DNA of 40,213 bases from Dimorphilus gyrociliatus (GCA_904063045.1 CAJFCJ010000095.1:1-40213); one strand, 5' to 3'; shown: positions 11,708-22,616, numbered from the stretch's first letter. The notes: generated from the sequence alone by a model not told the origin. Numbers and translations are program-made.

Positions 11708-12487
11708 AATATGACGCAGTTGACAGCCCACAATGCTACTTCAATGAATGTTATTTTGGTTTATGAGAATGACAAAGCCAGAGCCAAGGAAGTAGATGAG
11801 TATCTTTCAAAAATTAATGAATTAATGTGGAGAATTAAAAGTAGTGGAGCCAAAGTTGATGGTAATAGCTTTTTAAAGTACCATTTGATGACTGAGGCAG
11901 CTGCAATTCCTGAAGGTATGCTTAATCCTGATCCTACTCAACCAAAATTCAGTTATGATGGCATTCAAGATAATGCTTTGGAAAAGACAATTGCAAGTCT
12001 TCTAATTGATGCTAATGAGAAACCTAATACTACTTTGCTGAGACCCTATCCTGGTAGCAAAGATACTTGGGCCTTTAAGAGGAACTTTCAATCAGCTTGT
12101 GAATTAAACCTTTGGGATACAGAAGAGAAAAGAGTTCGAATGCTGAGAAAATACACTACTGGAAGAGCCAGAGATGTTATTGAAAGTTTACCCTCCATGG
12201 CAAATGAAAATGAAATTTGGGATGCATTGGATGAAGAATTTAATCCAGATCCTATGGCTTACAAAAAAGAAATTGATAGATTGAGACAGTTCAATGATGA
12301 AACTGTCCAAAGTTTTGTTAAAAGAAGTAAAGAACTTGTGGAAAAATTCCTACCATTCAATACAACTGAAATAGCTTCTGTTACTGAAAGAGTTAGAGAA
12401 CTTCAACTGTTAACTGTATTCACGAATGGTCTTAAAGGAAAAATTGTTAATCATGTAGAAAAAGATGGAAAGATTAACTCAGTTTAA
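11639..12487 (+). CDS. Gag of Ty3-like element copy 1
   Basis: A 282-codon frame starting at ATG 11639 within the LTR. Residues ~150-275 match the retrotransposon Gag (Retrotrans_gag) capsid pattern: W-FKRNFQSACELN, then LRKYTTGRARDVIESL, then DRLRQFNDETVQSFVKRSKELV. The first ~23 codons are LTR-encoded and residues ~24-28 lie over the primer-binding-site position. The frame ends at an in-frame TAA (12485) where copy 2 has sense codons, so copy 1 is disabled or needs readthrough. It would form the particle shell and package element RNA. The family is clear; activity is unlikely. Confidence 0.85.
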   Translation: MIGKDDYSCDEPEIPTITIQQSTNMTQLTAHNATSMNVILVYENDKARAKEVDEYLSKINELMWRIKSSGAKVDGNSFLKYHLMTEAAAIPEGMLNPDPTQPKFSYDGIQDNALEKTIASLLIDANEKPNTTLLRPYPGSKDTWAFKRNFQSACELNLWDTEEKRVRMLRKYTTGRARDVIESLPSMANENEIWDALDEEFNPDPMAYKKEIDRLRQFNDETVQSFVKRSKELVEKFLPFNTTEIASVTERVRELQLLTVFTNGLKGKIVNHVEKDGKINSV

Positions 12488-12499
12488 CAGTATATTAAA

Positions 12500-14731
12500 T
12501 TGGCAAAAAGAGCAGAAATATTTTTTGATAATGCAAGAAAAGAAAGCGAAAATGAATTCAAACAGTACAAAAGGAGATTTGACAACAATCAGAGTAACTC
12601 AAATCAAAATGAACATACATTTAAACCTTTTAGCAATTATGGCACAGATGAAAGTTCCAGTACTTCTGAAAATTATGATACAGAAACAAGTATTGAATCA
12701 GATCACAGCCCAGACTCAGATTTGGATATAATCAATGGTACAAGCTCATCTGAAGATGAAATTAGTGATTCAACTGATTCTGATAATGGTTCAATGATTG
12801 TTATAGACTCATCTGAGGAAGAGCTTGATAACATAACTGAGCCTGATAATGATTCAATGATTGTTATAGACTCATCTGAAGAAGAGACCAGTAACACAAT
12901 TGAGTCTGACAATGATTCCATAATGGTTATAGACTCATCTGATGAAGAGACTGGAAATATACCTAAGTCTGACAATTACTCAGTTATTCTCATAAATTCC
13001 TCTGAAGAAGAAACTGAAGACTTGGCTATGGAAATGGAAATGAAACCACAATACATAGAATTAGAAGATGGAATAACTATCAAAGTCGAAAAAGAACAAA
13101 AGAAAAATCCAGTAACTCCTGAAATTGAAGAATTACAGTTGGAAAGTATTGAATTTGAACATTTGTCTAATCAAAATGTACACAATATTAATTCAAATAC
13201 ACTAGAAATTGACAATTATTTACATGTGTCCAAAAATAATCTTGACAAGAACAGAGAAGAATTAAAAGAAATGATAAAGAATTATGAAGATATTATTGCT
13301 ACAAATCAGAATGACATTGGTTCACCAGATGTTCCACCAATAGCAATTGAATTATTGGAAGATATAAAGCCTTTCAAACAAAGACCATACAGATTGCCAC
13401 CCAACAAACAGCAGGAATGCAGGGATCAATTAAATGGATTATTGGAAAATGGTCTAATTAGAGCAAGCAAAAGCCAATGGGCTTCACCCATTGTTTTTGT
13501 GAAAAAGAAAGAAGGAACATTAAGAATGTGTGTGGATTACAGAAAACTTAACAAGCAATCAAAAAAGAATTGTTATCCAATCCCACATCAGGAAGATTTA
13601 TTTGATAAGCTTGGAGGAGGCCACAAATATTTTTCTATATTGGATTTAACAAGTGCATTTCATCATATTCCAATTAAAGAAGAAGATAAGGAGAAAACTG
13701 CTTTTATTACACCATTTGGTTTATTTGAATTCAACAGCATGCCATTTGGTTTGGCTAATGCACCTTCACACTTCAGCTATATCATGGCAAATTTTGTTAT
13801 TAATGGATTGGAAAACTTCTGCATTAATTATATGGATGATATTATAGTTTTTACCAAAACATTGGAAGAACACTTTGTAGCTCTACAGAAACTTATGGAA
13901 AGAATCAAGGAAAAAGACTTTAGAATTAAACTGAGCAAATGTGCATTCTTACAAGAATCAGTTCAATTCCTTGGTCATAGAATTACACAGAATGGTATTG
14001 AAACTGATCCTGAAAAGATTCAGAAAATAAAAGATGCCAAATTACCTATGTTTGCAAATACTCTGTTGAGTTTTATGGCATTTTGTGGTTATTATAGAAG
14101 ATTTGTTAAAGATTTTGCAAAAATCACAAAACCTTTGAGAGAATTATTAAAAGTACACCAAAAGACAGAAAAACTGAAATGGACAAAAAAAGCAGAGGAA
14201 GCTTATGAAACACTAAGGAATGCAATGACAGAGCCCCCAATCCTTCAACTGCCAGACTTTACTAAATCATTCTATTTAACAACAGATGCTTCTAATTATG
14301 CAGTTGGTGCAGTTCTAGAACAAGAATGGGAAGAAGATGGAAAGAAAATAAGAAAACCAATTTCTTTTGCTTCCAAGCTCCTAATCAATACACAACTAAG
14401 ATATGCAGCTTATCAAAAAGAGGCTTTTGCAGTATATTGGGCAGTACTAAAATTCTCCCATTATCTACAGTATAAGAAATTTTTTCTCTACACTGATCAC
14501 CAAAATTTGGTACAAACATTTGTACAAAACAAACTGAATACAAGTACTGTTAAATGGGTGATGGCACTTATGGATATGGATTTTGAGATAATATACATAC
14601 CAGGAAGAACTAATAGAGCAGACTGGATATCAAGAATTGGTGAAACTGATGAAGTAATTGATTTTTGTAATTTACTTAAGGAAAGATTAAATGAAGCTAT
14701 ATCTACAAAAATTGAAAGATTTAATTTCTAA
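12500..14731 (+). CDS. Gag C-terminus/Pol of copy 1 (RT and RNase H; no protease, no integrase seen)
   Basis: A 743-codon frame continuing 13 bp after the gag stop. Residues ~1-45 are a lysine-rich Gag tail; ~60-180 are Asp/Ser/Glu-rich with a four-unit tandem repeat. Reverse transcriptase spans ~280-500 (WASPIVFVKKKEG, MCVDYRKLN, FCINYMDDIIVF with catalytic MDD near residues 445-447). Ty3-type RNase H spans ~590-705 (LTTDASNYAVGAVL, EAFAVYWAV, LYTDHQNL). Compared with copy 2 (protease at 22016-22513), about 600-700 bp including the protease were lost around 12620-12660. The frame ends shortly after RNase H, and no HHCC or DDE integrase is visible downstream. It is a Ty3/Metaviridae-like defective copy. 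Confidence 0.85.
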   Translation: MAKRAEIFFDNARKESENEFKQYKRRFDNNQSNSNQNEHTFKPFSNYGTDESSSTSENYDTETSIESDHSPDSDLDIINGTSSSEDEISDSTDSDNGSMIVIDSSEEELDNITEPDNDSMIVIDSSEEETSNTIESDNDSIMVIDSSDEETGNIPKSDNYSVILINSSEEETEDLAMEMEMKPQYIELEDGITIKVEKEQKKNPVTPEIEELQLESIEFEHLSNQNVHNINSNTLEIDNYLHVSKNNLDKNREELKEMIKNYEDIIATNQNDIGSPDVPPIAIELLEDIKPFKQRPYRLPPNKQQECRDQLNGLLENGLIRASKSQWASPIVFVKKKEGTLRMCVDYRKLNKQSKKNCYPIPHQEDLFDKLGGGHKYFSILDLTSAFHHIPIKEEDKEKTAFITPFGLFEFNSMPFGLANAPSHFSYIMANFVINGLENFCINYMDDIIVFTKTLEEHFVALQKLMERIKEKDFRIKLSKCAFLQESVQFLGHRITQNGIETDPEKIQKIKDAKLPMFANTLLSFMAFCGYYRRFVKDFAKITKPLRELLKVHQKTEKLKWTKKAEEAYETLRNAMTEPPILQLPDFTKSFYLTTDASNYAVGAVLEQEWEEDGKKIRKPISFASKLLINTQLRYAAYQKEAFAVYWAVLKFSHYLQYKKFFLYTDHQNLVQTFVQNKLNTSTVKWVMALMDMDFEIIYIPGRTNRADWISRIGETDEVIDFCNLLKERLNEAISTKIERFNF
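12782..13033 (+). repeat. 4 x 63-bp tandem repeat coding for SUMO-interaction-like motifs
   Basis: Four in-frame 63-bp (21-residue) units lie in the acidic Gag-Pol linker. Each has the form DN-x-S-(M/I/V)-(I/M)-(V/L)-I-(D/N)-SS-(E/D)-EE; examples are MIVIDSSEEE (units 1 and 2), IMVIDSSDEE (unit 3) and VILINSSEEE (unit 4). A hydrophobic (V/I)-x-(V/I)-(V/I)-type core followed by Ser and acidic residues is the classic SUMO-interacting-motif layout. Copy 2 has one such unit (VIIVNSSAEE), so the array expanded in copy 1 or contracted in copy 2. SUMO binding is inferred from the motif only. Confidence 0.75.
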
Positions 14732-14844
14732 AGGCAGAATCAATGAATACGATTTGCACATTATAGTTAATGAGATTATGGATTCTCTAGATATCAATAA
14801 AATGTTTGGAATTCTTGAGTCCACAATAGTGTGGAATACAATGG

Positions 14845-15797
14845 TGTACTTTGTTGTATTGTAATTGTAGGAAGTCCTAGCTCGTCACTATCAAATTCGT
14901 CCTCTCCAATCATTTACCAATGTGCCAAAGTACTGGTCCAAATAGAACCTTTCAAGTTTGTCCACAAGTAGTCTTAATAAATGTAATTCCAGTAAAAATT
15001 AACCAACAAACACCAGTATTTCATTCAAAGAATATGTATTTGAGTAAATGAGTTTCTAGTTCTAAACAAGCAAGTTTGAACAACCAGCTGATGGTTAGAA
15101 AACTGAACTGACTACTGTTAAATTCATAGGGTTTATATACTTTTCCAATAGTTCACAGTTCACAGATAAAAATATTCACACAAACAAATGTAACAATTTG
15201 GATAAAGGGAAAGTTCAAATATACTTCCATGTTTGTTACTTTTTCTTTATCTTGGAGAACTTTTGCTCCCTATTTTAGTAGGTCAGAAAGTTGCCTAAGA
15301 TGTAACAATTATTAATAGAAGTTGGATTGATTCCAAAACACAAAAATAGGAAAAGGTCAACTTGATGCCGTTTTAATATACAACAAATTATTAATAATAA
15401 TTGTTTGTGTAAGATAATATGTTTCTGTGTAAAGGACTGGTAGGATAAAAGTATTAAACTTAATCATTCAATATAGTATTGTGCATACAATACTGTTGAA
15501 AAGTGACAATAATCTAAAAGCTCCAAATATAAATAGAATAGTGGAAGATATAATTAATATTCATTAAATATGATGTGTATAATAATTAGGGTTAACATCT
15601 AAGTTGTAAAATACTTTTACAACTTAGTTTAAATAGTGTATGTTATAGTTTTAGGTGTGTAGAGTACTCTATAATACTCTTTCAATATTGCTTTCCATTG
15701 ATGAATGAAATGTAACAATTTGGGTGTATTGTGTGAATTTGTGAGCCTGGTTACAAGCTTATGTGTTTAGTACCTACAAACTGCCTAAATGTGTACA
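14845..15797 (-). mobile_element. Solo LTR (953 bp) with 5-bp target-site duplication
   Basis: The plus-strand ends are TGTACTTTG... and ...GTGTACA (TG..CA with TGTAC/GTACA terminal inversion). It is flanked by AATGG at 14840-14844 and AATGG at 15798-15802. It is near identical to the 5' LTR of copy 2 (about eight differences by eye over ~950 bp), so it is recent. Oriented on the minus strand it includes a TATA box, a near-palindrome (15475-15496), a perfect hairpin (15601-15625) and the first ~20 codons of gag (ATG complement near 14910). It arose from insertion followed by LTR-LTR recombination. Confidence 0.9.
15601..15625. repeat. Perfect hairpin inside LTR
   Basis: AAGTTGTAAAA-TAC-TTTTACAACTT: 11-bp arms and a 3-nt loop. 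It is repeated in the copy 2 LTR at 24304-24328. The function is unknown. Confidence 0.75.
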
Positions 15798-16113
15798 AAT
15801 GGAAAAGAAAAATCATGAAAAATTACATCTTTTAATTCAAGTTATAACAAAAAAAATTGATTATGCAGAATGTGCAAGCAAAATAGTTGAGGATTGCATA
15901 AATCTGGTGAATAATACCAGCTTTGATGTGAAGAAATGTGAACAATTCATATAGATGTATGGATTGATTCTCTATTCGAAAAATTAAAAAAGAAAACCAA
16001 TTTGACCAAAAAAATTACATTGACACAAACACTGCAATTTCTAAATTGCAATTGCTAAATTTGTAGTAATGTAAATTTGAAATTTGATATATGTATCTTA
16101 TCTTGAAAGCTTT

Positions 16114-16690
16114 TTAGTAGTTTACCATATTAAAGTCATATTCTTCAACAGTTATATTAGGACATACAATGTGTCTATCCCATTCTCCTCTGAAGTCAAC
16201 TGAGATATTATTGTTTATTCCTGGTCTCTCTTCATTCAAGTTATAATGGTTAGTACTTTGCTTCTTGTTACAAAGTTTTAACAGATTATTTAAACAGTTT
16301 AATCTATTTTTCTGAAACAAGCTTAATAACCTCTTATTAATCAATCAAACAAAAACAAAAACATCTAACAACAGCAAATAATCTATTTGCAATAATTATA
16401 AGTATCAATGCCAAATATTTCATTCAACTTAATAAAACACAGTTGAAAATCATATCTCTCTTGCAGTTTTCTCTTTATAGTAGACATTTTCTGAACACAT
16501 TGATGTATTTCAGACTGCATATCATCATTGGTCTCCTTGTTGAATAATCTCATCAGAGTATTCTTTTTCTCAGATATGGTGATGTATAAGTTGAATGAGT
16601 CAGTTTCATCCAGATTTTCCAGATTATTATCAATGTTGATCAAGATTTCGTAATGATTTTGAACTTTTACCATCCAAGCTTCCATAGTCT
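16114..16690 (-). CDS. Two possible exons of an unidentified gene
   Basis: A 100-codon frame (16685-16383) follows an acceptor-like TTTTTGAAAG. It encodes a charged, helix-prone segment with heptad-like leucines (ISEKKNTLMRLFNK; CVQKMSTIKRKLQERYDF). A second frame (about 16326-16114) follows a good acceptor (AAGCTTGTTTCAG) and carries a few Cys and a Trp (FRGEWDRHIVCP). The join between them is unresolved: a TAG occurs before any usable donor. No family was recognised. Coding status is plausible but unproven. Confidence 0.3.
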
Positions 16691-18974
16691 TTCAAAAAGG
16701 AAACAATTATTATTATTATTATGAACAATTGAAAATTGTCAAAATATAAATAACAATATGACATCTTTTTCAGTAACTACTTGATGAATTTTCATCAAAT
16801 TTTGACCAAAATGTGAGCAAGAAAGATAACTTATAAGATATAAAACCTACAACTCTATAAAAATTAATCCAAATTTAGCTATTTTATTAAATATAAAAAA
16901 TTTGTTTCTTAATAATTTTAACTAATTTCAAATAGAGATCAATACAAGATTGGAAAAGAATACATTGTAAGGACGAATTTGCTTTAAATTTGAAATACAT
17001 CCACTAAGAAATAACTGAGATATGAATCAAAACAAATTAAAAAAGTTTCCAGTTTTTTTAAATATTGAAAATGAAATTTAGACAGCTTATTACAGAAATC
17101 AAGATAAAATAGGCAAAATTTTATACAGATTTTATTAAATCCTACAGTGAAAAGTATTAAAACCACCTATTTGACCTACATTTGTCTCATGGCATTGAAT
17201 TTAAACTTAGTTAATTGACCTAGAAAATGACCTATGTATCATTTTTTGACCTAGCTCCTAAATTACTCAACCAATTTAATTCAAATTTTTTTAAAAATGT
17301 CATTCTTTAAATTTCCTAATACTATATGCTGAAGAGGACAGCATTGAAAGGTCATGTGACCAAAAAAAAGTAAATGCGTAAAACATCTAATTTCTTAAAA
17401 ATTTGGCAAAACCATATAATTTTAATTAGTTTGAAAGACCCTGAGACACACCTATGAATTGTTTAAACCACTTTAATTGAGAGAAAGGCAAAAGGAACAG
17501 CTTATGTAAGATTTTCTGGATTGAGAGATCAAATCAGGTAAGGAAGATATTTGGATAGTTGTTGATAAGACTGAAGAAAAGAAATCAAGAATTAATAAAA
17601 TTGATGAACCAATAAGAAATATAATTAAACTTACAAAGTCAAAAATTGCAATAAAAAACTGAGCAGAAGCAGTAGGAAACTTAAATCTGGAAAATAGAAA
17701 AACAGTAAAATATAAACATGTAAATATTGTTAATATTTGATGTTTACCTGTCAGTAGCTGAGAAGTGAATGATTCTCTACAAAATTGTCACAGGTATTTA
17801 TACTAAATGATATTGTATCAAAAGTGTTCAAAGGAGTGACTTGTTTGGACACTTGAACAATAGCTTATCTATTGATGTCTTGCTTGGATGGGGATGTTTA
17901 ACAGATAATTAATTCATTGGGAAAGATTTGTTTTAGGTAGGCATAGCAAAGGTACAATATCAAACAGCATCAAAGAAAGTAAATTTTTTTCTTTCCTATT
18001 AAAAATCTGTTAATGGATTTATAATCATGATAAAATTTCAATGAAAATTGATATAAATATCATAAAAATCAAGGAAATATTATAGAAATTGGAATTTTCA
18101 CTGAAATTTGGTATAAATGATAAGGGAATGTTGGTTGATTAAAAGTTGTGAGCAAAGAGAATAGCATTAAAGTATTTAGTACATTTTATTCAAAAAGAAA
18201 AAAGTAGGTTAATTATTTTAGTAAAGAACATGTTGGAAAATATATAAAATATTGATAAATTAAAAGTCAATACAGGAAAAGGCAGGAATTTAAAAAATTA
18301 ATATGCAAACAAGTTAATTTAATAATTGTAAAATATATAAACATCACAAGCAAATATCTGCAATTCAATTCTCTACAAGCTATTCTAATTAGAATATATT
18401 AATATTCACCAATCTTCACATCAGATAGAAATATGAATAAGAAAATAATAATCATATATAAATAAAGATGTATATATATGTGCTTAGGGTTATTTTTATT
18501 GGAATATGTACTTTAAAATGTTTGTTTTGCTTAGATCATTTCCCACTCTATCATCAATTTTTCAAAATCTTCCAAAAATATTTTTCCTTATTAATTATCA
18601 AGATTGATCACATTAGCTTTCAATAAACAACTATAGTTTCCTACAAAATAATTGATAATAGGTTAACTTCTATGGGAGATGTTTACTAATTAGATTGATT
18701 AACAAACACTTCTACATAGAGATTTTAAACAAGCAACTTTTGCTGACCTTGTTTGGCAATAAAACAATTGTTCAATAGTTTAAATCATAGCTACTCTTTA
18801 TCTTTTAGAGACAAACATGCACATTGCTAAATAAACAAATTTGCCTTTATATACCTGTGTTCTTCCCATTCTAGATATCGTCACCATAGAGTGAACACTT
18901 ACTTGCTATCATCAATCATTGGTAAGGATAACCTTCTTTCTAATTTTTTAGCATCAAGTCTTTGGCTAAACATA

Positions 18975-19495
18975 TACAAACTATATATCATTGGAATCGT
19001 CTGATTATGCTCTTTAACCTCATGTAAACATTGGCGCAGTTATGGAAAAAAATTTTATGCAAAAAAAATTGTTCTATTCATTTCTCTAAAATTTTTTTAC
19101 AGTGATTTCCTGATTCCTTACGCCTTCAGTTTACTGTGCTTCCTTTCTGATAAAAAATCAAGAAAGAGGTACTGTCTTTTTCATTTATCAGTACATTATA
19201 TTTAAATTTATTTATTTTTTCATACAGATTTTAACATTCTACAATTGCCAAAAAGAAATTGAATATTGTAAAGTAATTCACTACCTTTCTGTGGCCTTTT
19301 TCATTAAACTACTCTATTTTCACACAGATTACAGACTCTTCTGGTCATTCTATTGAAGTTGTAAGTGGAAACATTCCACATTTGGTAGGTAAAATATAAA
19401 ACATCAAATGTTTGAATAGAAATTTTTGGGTGAATATAGACATATTATATATCACTAGAATCGTCTTTTTAAGCTCTTTCACCTCGTATATATAT
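18975..19495. repeat. Diverged direct repeat pair (~50 bp)
   Basis: TATATATCATTGGAATCGTC...AGCTCTTTAACCTC near 18980-19025 and TATATATCACTAGAATCGTC...AGCTCTTTCACCTC near 19445-19490 match in order and spacing. They lie about 465 bp apart. Origin unknown. Confidence 0.5.
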
Positions 19496-20010
19496 TTCAG
19501 GTTGATTCATAAAAAAAATGCACACTGAAATATTTCAATACAAATTATATGAATGTATGATAATGTTCTATGCTTTACTAATCATGTTTTATTTCTTTCA
19601 AAGCCAAACATACGCCCACAATCAAATTAATACATCTCTAACATTGGCCACTGCTATCTAATATCCTATTTCCTCCTCTTCCCTATATCTCCTCAAGACT
19701 ATTTTTGGTTCTACAAAAACATGGCAGTTTCAAAGTAAGTTATATGTTTTGTTTTATGCAACCAGGTTCACTTCTAGCTTTTGCAAGTTTTGAACCTTGT
19801 TTTATGTCAGTACAGATAGGGAGAAACATTAGGAATTTATAAAAGAAAAAAAAATATCTGATCAAGTTGACTGGTAGGCTAAGAATAGGTAATAATTCTA
19901 AGAAGAATACTATTATTGCATAAGTTTTAAGTTAACCACAAATATCTATTGAAAAACAATAAATTTGAATTGTAAAAAGTATTAAGAAAGAACTGAAGGA
20001 ATAAAAAAAC

Positions 20011-20028
20011 AGTTATGGCGCCATAACT
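20011..20028. repeat. 18-bp perfect palindrome
   Basis: AGTTATGGCGCCATAACT is identical to its reverse complement and is GC-centred in very AT-rich DNA. It may be a protein-binding site or the tip of an old inverted repeat. Confidence 0.6.
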
Positions 20029-20378
20029 CCTTTAGTAGACAAGGTAAACACTTTATGATAGGTTTAATTAAGCTTAAAATCTATTGAGTAGAACAGCCAG
20101 AAAATTACTTTTTCCAATTTTTTTTTATTATACTGATAGAATTTATATTATTTTAGTTTAAAGGATTATATTTTGCACATATTGATCTGTAGTATATCCT
20201 ATTTAAGCTTTTACAAAATTTGTAATAGTAGCTATAATATTAAACATATTCAATTGACTTTCAGCAAAAAGAAAGATTTAATGTAGGTGTAAATATTTCC
20301 ATTACTAGATTTTCAATATATATAACAGATTTGAAGTTATTTGCCATTCTATATTTTTTATAAAAGTTAATTTCTTAG

Positions 20379-20987
20379 NNNNNNNNNNNNNNNNNNNNNN
20401 NNNNNNNNNNNNNNNNNNNNNNNNNNNNNNNNNNNNNNNNNNNNNNNNNNNNNNNNNNNNNNNNNNNNNNNNNNNNNNNNNNNNNNNNNNNNNNNNNNNN
20501 NNNNNNNNNNNNNNNNNNNNNNNNNNNNNNNNNNNNNNNNNNNNNNNNNNNNNNNNNNNNNNNNNNNNNNNNNNNNNNNNNNNNNNNNNNNNNNNNNNNN
20601 NNNNNNNNNNNNNNNNNNNNNNNNNNNNNNNNNNNNNNNNNNNNNNNNNNNNNNNNNNNNNNNNNNNNNNNNNNNNNNNNNNNNNNNNNNNNNNNNNNNN
20701 NNNNNNNNNNNNNNNNNNNNNNNNNNNNNNNNNNNNNNNNNNNNNNNNNNNNNNNNNNNNNNNNNNNNNNNNNNNNNNNNNNNNNNNNNNNNNNNNNNNN
20801 NNNNNNNNNNNNNNNNNNNNNNNNNNNNNNNNNNNNNNNNNNNNNNNNNNNNNNNNNNNNNNNNNNNNNNNNNNNNNNNNNNNNNNNNNNNNNNNNNNNN
20901 NNNNNNNNNNNNNNNNNNNNNNNNNNNNNNNNNNNNNNNNNNNNNNNNNNNNNNNNNNNNNNNNNNNNNNNNNNNNNNNNNNNNNNN
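20379..20987. other. Assembly gap (609 N)
   Basis: A run of N that begins inside the reverse transcriptase of Ty3-like copy 2. The missing bases presumably include the rest of pol. The sequence left of it (20305-20378) shows no recognisable RNase H or integrase. Confidence 0.95.
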
Positions 20988-22000
20988 TAAATTCAAATAG
21001 ACCAAATGGTGTTATGAAAGCAGTTTTTTCTTTGTCTTCTTCCTTGATAGGGATGTGGTGAAATGCACTTGTCAATCCAAGATGGAAAAGTATTTATGTC
21101 TCCTCCAAGTTTGTCAAATAAATCTTCTTGGTGTGGGATTGGATAACAATTCTTTTTGAATGCTTGTTAAGTTTTCTGTAATCTACACACATTCTTAATG
21201 TTCCTTCTTTCTTTTCACAAAAACATTGGTGAAGCCCATTGGCTTTTGCTTGCTCTAATCAAACCATTTGCTAATAATCCATTAAGTTGTTCCCTACATT
21301 CCTGTTGTTTGTTGGGTGGTAATCTGTATGGTCTTTGTTTAAAAGGTTTCACATCTTCCAATAATTCAATTGCCATTGGTGGAACATCTGGTGAGCCAAT
21401 GTCATTTTGATTTGTAGCAATAATGTCTTCATAATTCTGATGATTTCTTTCAATTCTTCCCTGATTTTGTCAGGATTATTTTTGGAAACATGTAAATAGT
21501 TGTCAATTTCTACTGTAGTTGAATTAATGTGGTGTATATTTTGATTAGACATATGTTCAAACTCAACACTTTCTTCTATCTCAGGAGTTGCTGGAGTTTT
21601 CATTTGTTCTTTTTCAACTTTGATAGTTATTCTATCCTTTAATTCTATGTATTGTGTTTTCATTTCCATTTCTGTAATTAATTCTTCAGATTCAGTTTCA
21701 GTTTCTTCAGCAGATGAGTTAACGATAATAACTGAGTCATTGTCTGAATCTGTTGTGTTGCCATTTTCTTCTTCAGATGACTTTATACCATTAACAATAT
21801 CCAAATCTGAGTCTGAGTTATGCTCTGGTTCATTACTCATCTCTGTATCATAATTTTCAGAAGAACTCAAAGTTTCATTTGAGCCATAAGTATTACTTGT
21901 ATCATATCCAGTATCTGGCTCAGTAATATCCATATCTGAATCCACACTATCTGACACTTCAGATGGGTCATCATGTTCATGAGCATATTGTCCAATCATT
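20988..22000 (-). pseudogene. Pol linker and RT N-terminus of Ty3-like copy 2
   Basis: Minus-strand reading. An acidic Ser/Asp/Glu linker with one SIM-like unit (21999-21600) is followed by the segment before RT and the first part of reverse transcriptase (about 21380-20988). The RT part carries the RLPPNKQQECR and DYRKLNK words of copy 1 and runs into the gap. At least two frame changes occur, near 21430 and 21080-21230, where copy 1 is open. These could be mutations or base-call errors. It is clearly the same family as the copy at 11639-14731. Confidence 0.7.
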
Positions 22001-22015
22001 CCTACAGTTAGTTTG

Positions 22016-22513
22016 TTAGGTTCCTTTGGTTTCTTTTGTGTGTTTGATCCTTTTGTCTTTTTGTAGAAAAGTTTTAACAGGTTCTCCTTTTCTTATAAAG
22101 AATGGGAGTGAAACTTGTTTAATTGCAAAGTTGATTATTGCTCCAGACTTTCTTAAGAAGTCACATCCCAAAATTATTGCCATATCCAATTTTTCCATTA
22201 TAAAGAATTCTTGTTCCATTATTCTTCCAGCAAATTGTATGTTAAGTTTTGCTTTACCTTTAGTTTTCAAAGCATTTCCATCAGCTGAAGTTATTATTGG
22301 TAATGAAGTGGTTTCTTTCTTTACCCATTTTTGGTCCAATAATTTAATTTCTTTTTCAGTGATAAATGACATGAGTGCTCCTGTGTCACATAATGCAATC
22401 ACTTCTCTTCCATTATGATTCTTCAAACGAAATTGGAAATCATCTCTTCCTTTTATTTGAGATGTGCACTTGAAATGTGCAACTTTCTCCTCTTTAAGAT
22501 TAAATATTGCCAT
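22016..22513 (-). CDS. Aspartic protease region of copy 2
   Basis: A 165-codon frame with the retroviral-type aspartic protease signature ALCDTGALMSFI (catalytic D-T-G near residue 59) and the flap/hydrophobic-hydrophobic-G element AIILGCDFLRKSGA near residues 112-125. This domain releases mature Gag and Pol proteins. It is absent from copy 1, which places the copy 1 deletion here. A fragment of the same domain reappears at 35630-35707. The exact frame connection to gag upstream is disrupted. Confidence 0.8.
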   Translation of the reverse strand: MAIFNLKEEKVAHFKCTSQIKGRDDFQFRLKNHNGREVIALCDTGALMSFITEKEIKLLDQKWVKKETTSLPIITSADGNALKTKGKAKLNIQFAGRIMEQEFFIMEKLDMAIILGCDFLRKSGAIINFAIKQVSLPFFIRKGEPVKTFLQKDKRIKHTKETKGT

Positions 22514-22616
22514 TGTACCCTTGGAAGTTTCTCTTTCATTAGGTTGATCAGGTTCAGCATGAATTAATCTGTTGAAGGTACCTCTCTCATTTCCAGATCT
22601 TTGGTATTGATGGGTC

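Larger units (their letters stand above)
14691..15954 (+). pseudogene. Unidentified ~104-codon ORF split by the solo LTR
   Basis: An ATG at 14691, in the +1 frame over the last codons of pol, opens a frame running to the LTR insertion at 14844. After removing the LTR (14845-15797) and one target-duplication copy (15798-15802), the frame resumes without a break at 15803 and ends at TAG 15952-15954. Joining in phase shows this was one ORF before insertion. It is Lys/Ile/Asn-rich and probably helical; I recognise no family and no integrase motif. It could be a third ORF of the retroelement, a host exon fused downstream, or a frame-shifted pol end. Confidence 0.5.
16691..20378. other. Long AT-rich non-coding stretch
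   Basis: No convincing coding exon. Visible items are a pair of related ~50-bp segments (18975-19025 and 19440-19495), an 18-bp perfect palindrome (20011-20028) and a possible first exon ending ATGGCAGTTTCAAA|GTAAGT near 19721-19735. The rest looks like intron or intergenic DNA. Confidence 0.5.

Noticed and set aside
12703-12975. Minus-strand 90-codon frame
   Set aside because: Mirror of the acidic repeat in the sense Gag-Pol frame; its repeat pattern is explained by the sense strand.
10925-15797. DIRS-like element with inverted terminal repeats (copy 1 LTR versus opposite LTR)
   Set aside because: The opposite LTR is a separate solo insertion with its own AATGG duplication.
15763-15954. 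Plus-strand ORF starting inside the LTR
   Set aside because: Its first codons are LTR sequence; the true frame joins to 14691-14844 across the insertion.
14691-15954. Integrase of copy 1
   Set aside because: No HHCC zinc finger or DDE motif was found in this ORF.
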